The translations under genes and the position numbers were made by a program. 64,000 nucleotides of DNA from Catellatospora vulcania. GTDB lineage: Bacteria > Actinomycetota > Actinomycetes > Mycobacteriales > Micromonosporaceae. The stretch lies in the NCBI RefSeq assembly GCF_009720385.1, contig NZ_WARX01000001.1, positions 558,001-622,000 of the forward strand, given 5' to 3'. The notes beneath the pieces are model-generated. The model was not told the origin of the DNA and made no database searches. It saw only the letters and a list, made by a program, of their open reading frames with translations. Every line of letters starts with the position of its first letter. Position 1 is the stretch's first letter. This document shows positions 1 to 8,398 of the stretch, in pieces.

Positions 1-1
1 C

Positions 2-1165
2 CCCAACGGCAACCTCGCCGCGGGCCGCCCGACCACCGAGACCAGCCACACCCAGTCGTACGGGTCGGGCAACGCGGTCGACGGCGACGTGAACACGTAC
101 TGGGAGAGCGTCAACAACGCCTTCCCGCAGTCGATCACGGTGGACCTCGGCGCGAACGCGAACGTCAACCAGGTCGTGCTGAAGCTGCCGCCGTCGTGGG
201 GCACCCGGACGGAGACCCTGCAGGTGCTGGGCTCGACGGACGGCTCGAACTTCAGCAGCCTGGCGGGTTCGGCCGGCTACACCTTCAACCCGGCCACCGG
301 CAACAGCGCGACGATCAACTTCACCGCCGCGTCGCGCCGCCACATCCGGGTGACGGTCACCGGCAACACCGGCTGGCCCGCGGCGCAGTTCAGCGAGTTC
401 GAGGTCTACGGGGGCGGCACCCCGCCCGTGCAGACCCCGGCCATCGGCCTGTCCTCGTCGAGCCTGTCGTTCGCGAACCAGACCGTCGGCAGCACCAGCG
501 GCGCGCAGGCGGTGACGGTGACCAACACCGGCACGGCGTCGGCGACGCTGGGCTCGGTGAACGTCAGCGGCGACTACGCCCGCACCACCACCTGCGGTTC
601 CTCGCTGGCGGCGGGCGCGTCCTGCACCATCTCGGTGACGTTCACGCCGACCACGTCCGGGGCCCGCTCCGGCACGGTCAGCTTCACCAGCAACGCGCCG
701 GGCAGCCCGCACACGATCAACCTGGCCGGCAACGGCGTCACCGCGAACACGAACCTGGCGCTCAACCGCCCGGTGACCGAGAGCGGCCACGCCGACGTGT
801 ACGGCGCGGGCAACGCGGTCGACGGCAACGCCAACTCGTACTGGGAGTCGCTGAACAACGCCTGGCCGCAGACCATCACGGTGGACCTCGGCGCGACGAC
901 CTCGGTCTCCCGCATCGTGCTCAAGCTGCCGCCCGCGGCGGCCTGGGCCACACGTACCCAGACCCTGTCGGTCCTGGGCAGCACCAACAACACGTCCTAC
1001 ACCACGGTCAAGGCCTCGGCGGGCTACGTGTTCAACCCGTCCTCGGCCAACACCGTCACCATCACGTTCCCGGCGACCAGCCAGCGCTACCTGCGCCTGA
1101 GTGTCACCGGGAACACGGGCTGGCCCGCGGGTCAGCTCTCGGAGTACGAGGTATACGCCTCGTAA
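2..1165 (+). CDS. C-terminal part of a secreted protein with two discoidin (F5/8 type C, CBM32-like) modules
   Basis: The gene is cut by the left edge, and the reading frame is open from base 2. Two discoidin modules are visible (roughly residues 1-137 and 253-387 of the fragment). Each carries the NAVDG...YWES and ITVDLGA signatures and ends in a SE(F/Y)EVY strand. Between them lies an Ig-like ASPM/Hydin (choice-of-anchor D) domain of about 100 residues. Such modules bind carbohydrate in the C-terminal part of extracellular glycoside hydrolases or lyases, so the missing N-terminal part is probably catalytic. That is inference, since no catalytic domain is in the window. A hairpin repeat follows the stop codon. 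Confidence 0.85.
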   Translation, partial: PNGNLAAGRPTTETSHTQSYGSGNAVDGDVNTYWESVNNAFPQSITVDLGANANVNQVVLKLPPSWGTRTETLQVLGSTDGSNFSSLAGSAGYTFNPATGNSATINFTAASRRHIRVTVTGNTGWPAAQFSEFEVYGGGTPPVQTPAIGLSSSSLSFANQTVGSTSGAQAVTVTNTGTASATLGSVNVSGDYARTTTCGSSLAAGASCTISVTFTPTTSGARSGTVSFTSNAPGSPHTINLAGNGVTANTNLALNRPVTESGHADVYGAGNAVDGNANSYWESLNNAWPQTITVDLGATTSVSRIVLKLPPAAAWATRTQTLSVLGSTNNTSYTTVKASAGYVFNPSSANTVTITFPATSQRYLRLSVTGNTGWPAGQLSEYEVYAS

Positions 1166-1215
1166 TCCACCCCGGCCCCGGTGGAGAGGGTGAGCGGCCC
1201 TCTCCACCGGTTGAG

Positions 1216-1270
1216 TGAAAGGAAGGGCACCTTCACAACGCTCCGCGTTGTAGAAGGTGCCCTTCTTAAC
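1216..1270. repeat. Palindromic repeat of the GAAGGTGCCCTTC type, copy A
   Basis: An inverted repeat pairs GAAGGGCACCTTC with GAAGGTGCCCTTC around a short CTCCGC loop, extended by ACAACG/CGTTGT. Related elements lie at 3641-3694 and 57743-57796. It sits just after the stop of the discoidin gene and could end its transcription, although it also looks like a dispersed repeat. Confidence 0.75.
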
Positions 1271-1362
1271 ACCGGCAGGAGGGTCGGCCCTGGCCGATGC
1301 GTGATCCGGTTTACCGGTTCGCCCGGCAACCGTCACGCGGCCGACCGGTTACAGTGACCGGC

Positions 1363-2361
1363 GTGACGCGCAGACTCGCCGAAGTGGCGAAGTACGTGGG
1401 GGTGAGCGAGGCGACCGTGAGCCGTGTGCTCAACGGCAAGCCCGGCATCTCCGAAGCGACCCGAACCGCCGTACTGACCGCCCTGGACGTGCTCGGCTAC
1501 GAGCGGCCCACCAAGCTGCGCGGGGAACGGGCGCGCCTGGTCGGCCTGGTGCTGCCCGAACTCCAGAACCCGATCTTCCCGGCGTTCGCCGAGATCGTGG
1601 CGGGGGCGCTGGCGCAGCGGGGCTTCACCCCGGTGCTGTGCACCCGCACCGAGGAGGGCGTGGCCGAGTCGGCGTACGTCGACATCATGATGGAGCAGCA
1701 GGTCTCCGGCGTGATCTTCGCGGGCGGGCTGTACGCGCAGGCCGACGCCGAGCACGAGCACTACCACCGGCTGCGCCAGCGCGGCCTGCCCGTGGTGCTG
1801 GTCAACGCCGCCATAGACGGACTCGGCTTCCCGGTCGTGGCCGCCGACGACGCGGTCGCGGTGGACCAGGCGTACGGGCACCTGTCGTCGCTGGGCCACA
1901 CGAAGATCGGCCTGCTGCTCGGGCCGGTCGACCACGTGCCGTCGGCGCGCAAGCTCGCCGCGTTCCGCAAGCGCACCGGGCAGAAGAACCCGCCGGTCGC
2001 CCGCACCATCTACTCGATGGAGGCGGCGCAGGCCGCGGCGGTACGTCTGATCAAGGAGGGCGTGACCGGGCTGGTCTGCGCCTCCGACGTGTTCGCGCTC
2101 GGGGCGGTGCGCGCGGTGCGCCGGATGGGGCTGCGCGTGCCGGAGGACATCTCCGTGGTCGGATACGACGACTCGCTCTTCATGGCCTGCACGGACCCGC
2201 CGCTGACCACGGTGCGCCAGCCCATCGGCGCGATGGGCACGGCCGCGGTGGCGATGCTGGTGTCGCAGGTGGACGGCGGCGAGGTCGCCCCGGACGAGTA
2301 CCTGTTCGACCCCGAGCTGGTGGTACGCGGCTCGACCGCGGTGGTCGCCGCCTCCTCCTGA
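1363..2361 (+). CDS. LacI-family transcriptional regulator
   Basis: A 332-residue LacI/GalR regulator. The N-terminal helix-turn-helix reads RLAEVAKYVGVSEATVSRVL and is followed by the hinge helix and a periplasmic-binding-protein-like sensor domain that ends with the usual VVGYDDS segment. GTG 1363 is preferred because it puts the helix-turn-helix at the N-terminus and lies 7 nt after TACAGT (1350-1355), a likely -10 box of a leaderless transcript. Two CCGGTT half-sites (1312-1319 and 1344-1351) flank that promoter and may be an autoregulatory operator. The effector is unknown. The adjacent carbohydrate-binding protein suggests a sugar-responsive regulator. Confidence 0.9.
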   Translation: MTRRLAEVAKYVGVSEATVSRVLNGKPGISEATRTAVLTALDVLGYERPTKLRGERARLVGLVLPELQNPIFPAFAEIVAGALAQRGFTPVLCTRTEEGVAESAYVDIMMEQQVSGVIFAGGLYAQADAEHEHYHRLRQRGLPVVLVNAAIDGLGFPVVAADDAVAVDQAYGHLSSLGHTKIGLLLGPVDHVPSARKLAAFRKRTGQKNPPVARTIYSMEAAQAAAVRLIKEGVTGLVCASDVFALGAVRAVRRMGLRVPEDISVVGYDDSLFMACTDPPLTTVRQPIGAMGTAAVAMLVSQVDGGEVAPDEYLFDPELVVRGSTAVVAASS

Positions 2362-2427
2362 CCCGCCCGCGCCGACTGTGGCCGTCGCGTCAGCACGACG
2401 TGACGGCCGCTGGTAGGTCGGCGGCGC

Positions 2428-2865
2428 TCAGCCGCGGCGCATCGGCACGTGCGGGATGCCGTCCTCGATGAACTCCGGGCCGCTCGCGGCGAAGCCGTAC
2501 TTCGCGTAGAACTTCGCCAGGTGCGACTGCGCGTCCAGCACCGCGGGGCGGTCGCCGACCGCGGCCAGCGCCGCGGTTAGCAGCTGCCCGGCCAGGCCGT
2601 CGCCGCGCGCCTCGGGGGCGGTCACCACGCGGCCGATGCGGCACACCGGGCCGCCCGGCTCGGCGTCCTCGAGCATGCGCAGGTAGGCCACGGGCCTGCG
2701 GTCCACCTCGTACCACAGGTGCCGGGTGCCGGGCTCGCCGTCACGGCCGTCGAGCTCCGGGTAGGGGCACGACTGCTCCACGACGAAGACGTCCACGCGC
2801 AGCTTCAGTAGGGCGTAGAGGGTCGCGGCGTCCAGGTCCTGGAAGCTCGCCGTACGGAAGATCAT
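2428..2865 (-). CDS. GNAT-family N-acetyltransferase, ElaA-like
   Basis: A 145-residue protein matching the ElaA branch of GNAT acetyltransferases. It has the early LYALLKLRVDVFVVEQ segment, a central HLWYEVD...AYLRML strand pair, the acetyl-CoA loop IGRVVTAPEARGDGLAGQLL and the C-terminal FYAKYGFA...EDGIPHVPM tail. ATG 2865 fits family length; an upstream in-frame start at 2919 would add a poorly conserved extension. The physiological substrate of ElaA proteins is not established. The gene is monocistronic and points away from the ABC locus. Confidence 0.88.
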   Translation of the reverse strand: MIFRTASFQDLDAATLYALLKLRVDVFVVEQSCPYPELDGRDGEPGTRHLWYEVDRRPVAYLRMLEDAEPGGPVCRIGRVVTAPEARGDGLAGQLLTAALAAVGDRPAVLDAQSHLAKFYAKYGFAASGPEFIEDGIPHVPMRRG

Positions 2866-2945
2866 TGGCTCTGCCGAGATCACCTCTGGATCGTAGTCGG
2901 TGAGACGGCTCACCCTCACTACCGCTCACGTCCCGCTGTGAGCGA

Positions 2946-2975
2946 GTATTTGAACTGACTGGTCGGTTCAAATAC
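2946..2975. promoter_or_regulatory. Palindromic operator upstream of the ABC/YhgE pair, probably for the TetR regulator at 6033
   Basis: GTATTTGAAC (2946-2955) and GTTCAAATAC (2966-2975) are a perfect 10-bp inverted repeat around a 10-nt centre. The core ACTGACTGGTCGGT is itself nearly symmetrical and resembles TetR/AcrR-type operators. The site ends 12 nt before the GTG of the ATPase gene, where it would block transcription. Assignment to the TetR gene three genes downstream is inference from context. Confidence 0.7.
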
Positions 2976-2987
2976 TTTGGAGGCGGC

Positions 2988-3716
2988 GTGGAGCGGGCAC
3001 TGCTGCGGGCCGAGGGGCTCGGACTGCGTACCCGCCGGGGGTGGGTCTTCCGGGATCTCGACCTGGTGGTCCACCCGGGTGAGCTGGTCACGCTGACCGG
3101 GCCCGCCGGTGGCGGGCGGACCAGCGCGCTGCTCGCGCTCGGCGGCCGGTTCCGGACCACGCACGGGGCGCTGACCCGCGGGCGTACGGCGCTAGGCCTG
3201 GTCCCCGGTGTCAACGAGCCGGAGCCCGCGCTCACCGTCGCCGAGCACGTAGGGGAGCGGCTGCGCCTGATCGGCCAGGTCCGGCCCTGGCACCGGCGCA
3301 GCCGGCACGCGCTGCTCGCCGCCGAGTCCGACGCCCTGGTCCGCGACCTGTCCCCGCTCGACCGGCACCGCCTGATGATCAAGCTTGCCCTGCTGGAGGA
3401 CCCCGACGTGCTGCTCGTCGACGACATCGACGTGGGCCTGACCCCCACCGAGACGCAGACCCTGCTCAGTGAACTCGATGCCACCGGTCGGGCCGTCGTC
3501 GCCGTGTGCCGAGACGCCGCCGCTGTCGCCGGTGCTCCCGTTCCGCGCTGCACGCCGGCCGGCACCACCGCTCCGCTCGCCGTCCCGCACGGCACCGGTG
3601 CCCCGCATGGCACCCTGACCAGCCCTTCCGCTCCGGGTGGGAAAGGAAGGGCACCTGCTACATCGCGGAGCGATGTGAAGGTGCCCTTCCTTTCGTCGGT
3701 GGGGGTGGGGCGGTGA
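2988..3716 (+). CDS. Degenerate ABC ATPase partner of a YhgE/Pip-type membrane protein
   Basis: A 242-residue protein with the layout of an ABC ATPase but altered motifs. The Walker A loop is GPAGGGRTS, with Arg in place of the canonical Lys. The signature segment is LSPLDRHRL rather than LSGGQ, and Walker B reads LLVDDID without the usual Glu. It overlaps the YhgE-like gene by 4 nt (GTGA), so the two are probably translationally coupled. GTG 2988 has a GGAGG Shine-Dalgarno 4 nt upstream. After about residue 165 the sequence becomes low-complexity, and the last ~25 residues are encoded by a dispersed palindromic repeat. ATP hydrolysis is uncertain. Confidence 0.8.
   Translation: MERALLRAEGLGLRTRRGWVFRDLDLVVHPGELVTLTGPAGGGRTSALLALGGRFRTTHGALTRGRTALGLVPGVNEPEPALTVAEHVGERLRLIGQVRPWHRRSRHALLAAESDALVRDLSPLDRHRLMIKLALLEDPDVLLVDDIDVGLTPTETQTLLSELDATGRAVVAVCRDAAAVAGAPVPRCTPAGTTAPLAVPHGTGAPHGTLTSPSAPGGKGRAPATSRSDVKVPFLSSVGVGR
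3641..3694. repeat. Palindromic repeat of the GAAGGTGCCCTTC type, copy B, inside a coding region
   Basis: The arms (3641-3665 and 3671-3694) pair GAAAGGAAGGGCACC with GGTGCCCTTCCTTTC and CATCG with CGATG around a short centre. It lies inside the 3' end of the ATPase gene, 19 bp before the next start codon. The ATPase C-terminus is therefore read from repeat DNA. Confidence 0.75.
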
Positions 3717-5860
3717 GTCTGGGCAGGTTGGAGTTGCGGCGGTTCCGGCGGCATCGGATGACGCGGGCCGCGCTGGTGGTGCTGACCCTGGTGCCGCTGC
3801 TGTACGGGGCGCTGTACCTGTGGGCGTTCTGGGACCCCTACGGCAACATGAACCGGATCCCGGTGGCGCTGGTGCTGGAGGACCGGACCGCGAGCGACCC
3901 GGACGGCGGGCAGGTGCACGCCGGCCGGGACCTGGCCGAGGAGCTGGAGCAGCGGCAGGTCTTCGGGTGGCAGCGGGTCGACGCGGCGCAGGCGGCCGAC
4001 GGGCTGCGCGACGGGACCTACCAGCTGATGCTGCGTATCCCGGCGGACTTCTCCGCGGCGCTGGTCACCGGGCCCGACCCTGCCGCGACGGCACGGGCCG
4101 GGCAGCTCACCGTCGTCAGCGACGACGGGGTCAACTACATCTCAGGGATGCTGGCGCGCAGCGCGTTCACCGAGATCCGGGCGGCCGCGGCCGAGTCGGC
4201 GGCGGCGAAGTACTTCGACGGCATGCTGATCGGCTTCAGCGACGTGAAGTCGGCGCTCGGCGAGGCCGCCGACGGCGCAGGCGAGCTGGCCGGTGGCGCG
4301 ACGGACGCCCGGGACGGCGCGGACGCGCTGGCGCACGGCGCGGACAGCGCCCAGGCCGGGGCGGGCACCCTCGCCGACGGGCTGGCGCGGGCCGAATCCG
4401 GCTCCCGCGAACTGGCCGGCGGCCTGGCCACCCTGGAAGCCGGATCGGCACAACTCGCCGACGGCGCGGCGCGGGCCGCCGCGGGCGGGGCACGGCTCGC
4501 GTCCACGGTGGACGGCGTCGCCGACCGGGTCGAACCGGTGCTGCGCGAGCACGCCGACACCATCGAGCAGGGCGCCAGGACCGTCGCGGCGGCGGCCGAG
4601 GCGCTCGCGGCCCACCTGGACGCGCTGCCGCAGCTCGCCGACCAGGCCGTACGCCGCACCGCCGAGGTCGTCACGACGCTGGACGCGCTCGCCGAGGCGC
4701 ACCCCGAACTCGCCGACGACCCGGCCTTCACCGCCGCCCGCCGGGCCGCCTCGGCCGCCGCCGACACCGCGCGGGACCTGGCACACCGGCTCGACAGCGC
4801 GGGACTGCCGCAGGTCAAGACGAAGCTGACCGAGGTCGCGGCAGCCGCCCGTGCGGTGGCGCAGGCGGCCCCACACCTGGCCGACGACGTAGCCGCGGCC
4901 CGGCGCAGCGTCGACGAGCTGGCCGCGGGCCTGGCCACCCTGTCGACGGGCGCGGACCGGCTGCACGGCGGTGTCGCCGAGGCGGCCACGGGCGCGAAGT
5001 CGCTGCACGGCGGCCTGTACCGGCTGTCCACCGGGGCACGGCAGCTCGACGGCGGGCTGGTCCGGCTCTCCGGCGGCGCGGGCGAGCTGGCGGACGGGCT
5101 GGCGCAGCTCGACGACGGAGCCCGCAAACTGGCCGACGGGCTGACCGACGGGGCGAAGCAGGTGCCCGGCTACGACGCGGACACCCGGGCGCAGCGGGCC
5201 GGGGTGCTGGCCGCCCCGGTGACCCTGGAACGCGACGTGTGGCACGCGGCGGCCGCGTACGGGGCCGGGTTCGCGCCGTACTTCCTGGCGCTGGCGCTGT
5301 GGGTGGGCGCGATGCTGACGTACATGCTGCTGCGGCCGCTGACCCGGCGGCACCTGATGACCGGCGCACCGGCCTGGCGGGTCGCGCTGGCCGGCTGGCG
5401 GCCCGCCGTCGCGGTCGGGTTCGCGCAGGCCACGGCGCTGTACGCGGTCCTGCTCCTGGCCCTGCACCTGGACCCGGCCCACCCCTGGGGCATGTACGGC
5501 TACCTGCTGGCCACCACGCTCGCCTTCACCGCGGTCCTGCAACTGCTCGGCGCGGCGCTCGGCTCGGCCGGCCGCCTGGTCGCCCTGATCCTGCTGATGC
5601 TCCAGCTCACCGGCTCGGGCGGCACCTATCCCGTGGTCACCAGCCCCGGCTTCTTCCAGGCGATCCACCCGTACCTGCCGATGACCTACGTCGTCGACGG
5701 CCTGCGGCGCCTCATCCTCGGCGGCTCCACGACCACCGTCGTCACCGGCGTGACCGTCCTGCTCGCCGTGACCGCCCTGGCCCTGACCCTGACCGCCCTC
5801 ACCGCCGCCCGAGCCCGCCGCCTCACCCCCGACAAACTCCACCCCGCCCTCACCATGTGA
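3713..5860 (+). CDS. YhgE/Pip-domain membrane protein
   Basis: A 715-residue integral membrane protein. One N-terminal transmembrane helix (about residues 20-40) precedes a long extracytoplasmic region (about 45-500). That region is rich in Ala, Asp and Gly and full of LADGA/LAGGA-type heptads, typical of the coiled-coil YhgE/Pip domain. Five or six C-terminal helices resemble an ABC-2 permease. The start is GTG 3713, overlapping the upstream stop. In related actinomycetes such proteins pair with a small ABC ATPase and a TetR regulator, which is the arrangement seen here. Export of a lipid-like or toxic substrate is plausible but unproven. Confidence 0.88.
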   Translation: MSLGRLELRRFRRHRMTRAALVVLTLVPLLYGALYLWAFWDPYGNMNRIPVALVLEDRTASDPDGGQVHAGRDLAEELEQRQVFGWQRVDAAQAADGLRDGTYQLMLRIPADFSAALVTGPDPAATARAGQLTVVSDDGVNYISGMLARSAFTEIRAAAAESAAAKYFDGMLIGFSDVKSALGEAADGAGELAGGATDARDGADALAHGADSAQAGAGTLADGLARAESGSRELAGGLATLEAGSAQLADGAARAAAGGARLASTVDGVADRVEPVLREHADTIEQGARTVAAAAEALAAHLDALPQLADQAVRRTAEVVTTLDALAEAHPELADDPAFTAARRAASAAADTARDLAHRLDSAGLPQVKTKLTEVAAAARAVAQAAPHLADDVAAARRSVDELAAGLATLSTGADRLHGGVAEAATGAKSLHGGLYRLSTGARQLDGGLVRLSGGAGELADGLAQLDDGARKLADGLTDGAKQVPGYDADTRAQRAGVLAAPVTLERDVWHAAAAYGAGFAPYFLALALWVGAMLTYMLLRPLTRRHLMTGAPAWRVALAGWRPAVAVGFAQATALYAVLLLALHLDPAHPWGMYGYLLATTLAFTAVLQLLGAALGSAGRLVALILLMLQLTGSGGTYPVVTSPGFFQAIHPYLPMTYVVDGLRRLILGGSTTTVVTGVTVLLAVTALALTLTALTAARARRLTPDKLHPALTM

Positions 5861-5913
5861 CCTCGCCCGCGAGGCGATGTGGCACGGTGGAGTCGCGCGC
5901 CCGCGGGCGGCTT

Positions 5914-5973
5914 GCAGTTTCGGGGAAAGTGCACAAAACGGTGCTCCATTACCCGCAGTTTCCCCGAAACTGC
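5914..5973. repeat. Intergenic inverted repeat with 15-bp perfect arms
   Basis: GCAGTTTCGGGGAAA (5914-5928) is exactly complementary to TTTCCCCGAAACTGC (5959-5973), with 30 nt between. It lies between the YhgE gene and the TetR gene and may terminate the former, but has no T-tract. It also looks like a dispersed palindromic element. Confidence 0.6.
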
Positions 5974-6032
5974 GGGCCGGGGGCCGGACGCGGGAGGCGG
6001 AGGTGGGGTTGAGGGAGCGAGGAGGGGGCGGG

Positions 6033-6635
6033 GTGGACGGGCGGAGTGCTCGGCGGGATGTGACCCGGCAGAAGTTGTTCGAGGCGACCATGGCGCTCAT
6101 TGCGGAGCAGGGGTTCTCCGACACGACGGTGGATCAGATCGCCGAGCGGGCCGGGGTGGCCAAGGGGACCGTCTACTACAACTTCGCGTCCAAGAGCGTG
6201 CTGTTCGAGGAGCTGCTGCGGTACGGGGTGGGGCTGCTGACGGCCGACTTCGAGGCCGCGGTGGCGGGGCGGGCGCCGACCGCGGCCGTGGAAGCGCTGG
6301 TGCGCGCGGAGCTGGGCTTCATCCAGCGCTACCGGTCCTTCGCGCAGCTGCTGCTGTCGGAGATGTGGCGCACCCAGCGGGACTGGCAGCAGACGCTGCG
6401 CCTGCTGCGCGAGGAGGCGATCACCGTGATCGCGGTGACGCTGCAGGCGGGCGTGGACAGCGGGGAGTTCGCCGCCGACCTGGACGTGCGCCTGTCGGCG
6501 TCGGCGCTGTTCGGGGTGTGCCTGGTGGTGGCGCTGGACTGGCTGGTGTTCACCCCCGAGCAGCCGATCGGGCAGGTGGAGGCGGCGGTGCTGGCGATCG
6601 TGCGCAGCCGTGCCGCCGTCAACGTGCAGCCCTGA
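6033..6635 (+). CDS. TetR/AcrR-family regulator
   Basis: A 200-residue protein. The TetR helix-turn-helix lies at about residues 10-55 and includes TTVDQIAERAGVAKGTVYYNF. It is followed by an all-helical ligand domain with the aromatic-rich segment FAQLLLSEMWRTQRDW. GTG 6033 has a GAGG-type ribosome site about 8 nt upstream. The gene lies downstream of the ABC/YhgE pair in the same orientation and probably represses it through the palindrome at 2946-2975. The inducer is unknown. Confidence 0.9.
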   Translation: MDGRSARRDVTRQKLFEATMALIAEQGFSDTTVDQIAERAGVAKGTVYYNFASKSVLFEELLRYGVGLLTADFEAAVAGRAPTAAVEALVRAELGFIQRYRSFAQLLLSEMWRTQRDWQQTLRLLREEAITVIAVTLQAGVDSGEFAADLDVRLSASALFGVCLVVALDWLVFTPEQPIGQVEAAVLAIVRSRAAVNVQP

Positions 6636-6708
6636 TCAGCTGCATGCCCACGCCGGGCGGCCCGTCTCGGTGCGGCCGTATCCGCGCCGGCTGGCATACT
6701 CGCCGGTT

Positions 6709-6957
6709 ATGAGGTTGTCGCGGGGCTGGTCGCTGTTCCTGATCGGGGTCGGCGTGTGGACCTGGCTGATCTGGCCGCGGTTCGCGCTGGCGATCTGGGA
6801 CGACCCGCGGGCCTGGGCGAGCGGCGTGTCCGGCGACGGTTCGCCGACGAGCTTCCTCTGGGTGCACGTCCTGCTGATCGGGGCGTCGCTGGCCATCGGC
6901 ACCACCGTCGGCGTGCTCGGCGTCCGGGGCGTGCTGGCCGGCCGGCGCGAGCGCTGA
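6709..6957 (+). CDS. SCO4848-family small membrane protein
   Basis: An 82-residue protein with two predicted transmembrane helices (about 6-25 and 48-72). The N-terminus MRLSRGWSLFLIGVGVWTW and the SPTSFLWVHVLL segment match the uncharacterised actinobacterial SCO4848 family. ATG 6709 lies 8 nt after CATACT (6695-6700), so the transcript is probably leaderless. Its stop codon abuts that of the convergent VOC gene in a shared TGATCA. The function is unknown. Confidence 0.85.
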   Translation: MRLSRGWSLFLIGVGVWTWLIWPRFALAIWDDPRAWASGVSGDGSPTSFLWVHVLLIGASLAIGTTVGVLGVRGVLAGRRER

Positions 6958-7326
6958 TCAGCCGGGCAGGTGGCAGACCGCCTCGACGTTGTTGCCGTCG
7001 CGGTCGCGTACGAACGCCCCGAAGTAGTTCTCGTGGTATTCGGGCCACACCCGCGGCTCGTGCAGCACCTCGGCGCCCGTCCGCACGGCCGCCTCGAAGA
7101 ACGCGGTGACCGCCGCACGGTCGGCGGCGACGAAGGCGATGTGCGCCTCGCGGGCGACGCCGTCCGTGGTGACCGGTCCGAGCCAGAACACCGGCCGGTC
7201 GACGCCGTAGCCGATGACGTCGCCGAACTCCAGGATGCGCCGCCCACCGAGCGGCTCCAGCACGGTGTCGTAGAAGTACGCGGCCGCCTCGACGTCGGCG
7301 ACCTGGATCGACAGGTGATCGAGCAT
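6958..7326 (-). CDS. VOC-superfamily (glyoxalase/bleomycin-resistance-like) protein
   Basis: A 122-residue single-domain vicinal-oxygen-chelate protein. It starts MLDHLSIQVADVEAAAYFYD, contains the central AHIAFVAADRAAV strand-turn and ends DRDGNNVEAVCHLPG. These carry the His and Glu positions used for metal binding in this superfamily. ATG 7326 is chosen over the in-frame GTG at 7335 because VOC proteins begin at this position. The substrate cannot be inferred; the gene is convergent with its upstream neighbour. Confidence 0.88.
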   Translation of the reverse strand: MLDHLSIQVADVEAAAYFYDTVLEPLGGRRILEFGDVIGYGVDRPVFWLGPVTTDGVAREAHIAFVAADRAAVTAFFEAAVRTGAEVLHEPRVWPEYHENYFGAFVRDRDGNNVEAVCHLPG

Positions 7327-7401
7327 GCCCGTCACCCTATCGGCGGCGGCCGGCCCCGCCGCACGTCCGGCCCGGGGCGCGCCGCCGTCCCGCGCCGCCG
7401 G

Positions 7402-8268
7402 TCAGGAGGCAGGCCCCCGCCGTTCCAGGAATCCGGCGATCAGCGGGGCGATCTCGGGCAGGCACTCCTCTAGCGCGAAGTGCCCGGTCGCGAACAGGTG
7501 CAGCTCGGCGTCGGGCAGGTCGCGCAGGTAGGCCCGCGCGCCCGGGACGAGGAAGAACGCGTCGCCGGTGCCCCACAGGACCAAGGTCGGCGGCCGGTGC
7601 TCGCGTAGCCAGCGCTGCCACACCGGGTACAGCCCGAGGTTGGTGTGGTAGTCCAGCATCAGGTCGATCTGGGCGTCCTTGCGGCCGGGCAGGTCCAGGT
7701 AGTGCTGGTCGAGGGTCCAGCCGTCGGGGGCGATCCGCTCCGGGTCGCTCGTGCCGCCCTCGTACTGGCTGCGGGTCACCGGTAGCACCAGCAGCTCGGC
7801 GACCGCCTCCCGGGCTCCGGGCAGGCCGGGCCGGTGCCCGGTGAGGCCGCGGGCGAGGTCGGACAGGCCTTCGTCGTACGCGTTGGCGTTCTGCACGATC
7901 AGGCCCGCGATCCACTCCGGATGCCGGGTGGCCAGGCGCATCCCGACCGGTCCGCCGAAGTCGAAGGCGTACAGCGTGAACGGGGCCAGGCCGAGCCGCT
8001 CCACGAAGCCCTCGATCACGTCGGCCAGCCGCTCGAACGTGTACGTGAACCCCGGCGGTGCCTCGGTCTGCCCGGACCCGGGGTAGTCGGGCGCGACGAC
8101 GTGGCAGCGCCCGCCGAGCGCGTCGATCAGGCGCCGGTACTGCGCCGACGAGCTGGGGAACCCGTGCAGGAGCAGCAGCGTGGGCGCGCCCGGGTCCCCG
8201 GCCTCGCGATAGAACACCCGCACCCCGCCGACATCGACGAACCGGTGCGCGACCTGGGGAATCTCCAC
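7402..8268 (-). CDS. Alpha/beta-hydrolase, epoxide-hydrolase/haloalkane-dehalogenase type
   Basis: A 288-residue alpha/beta-hydrolase. The oxyanion segment is HGFPSS. The nucleophile elbow reads FDFGG, which puts Asp (about residue 103) in the nucleophile position as in epoxide hydrolases and haloalkane dehalogenases rather than Ser. The catalytic His is in ATGHFALEE near the C-terminus. GTG 8268 is preferred. The longer frame to 8343 would run into the aroF terminator palindrome, whose sequence would encode the extra N-terminus. The substrate is unknown. Confidence 0.85.
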   Translation of the reverse strand: MEIPQVAHRFVDVGGVRVFYREAGDPGAPTLLLLHGFPSSSAQYRRLIDALGGRCHVVAPDYPGSGQTEAPPGFTYTFERLADVIEGFVERLGLAPFTLYAFDFGGPVGMRLATRHPEWIAGLIVQNANAYDEGLSDLARGLTGHRPGLPGAREAVAELLVLPVTRSQYEGGTSDPERIAPDGWTLDQHYLDLPGRKDAQIDLMLDYHTNLGLYPVWQRWLREHRPPTLVLWGTGDAFFLVPGARAYLRDLPDAELHLFATGHFALEECLPEIAPLIAGFLERRGPAS

Positions 8269-8321
8269 ACCATCCCGAACTGCCCGCCGTGCGCCCGGGA
8301 CACGGTCGCGGTGGAAGGAAA

Positions 8322-8382
8322 GATCGCCGTTTCCGGTCAGCACCTGCGGGGAGACCCGAGGTGCTGACCGGAGACGGCGATC
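8322..8382. terminator. Long hairpin terminator downstream of aroF
   Basis: The 24-bp arms at 8322-8345 and 8359-8382 pair with a single G-T mismatch around a 13-nt loop. It lies 16 nt beyond the aroF stop on the minus strand and upstream of the hydrolase. No clear T-run follows. Confidence 0.65.
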
Positions 8383-8398
8383 CTGGTAGCGAGCGGGG

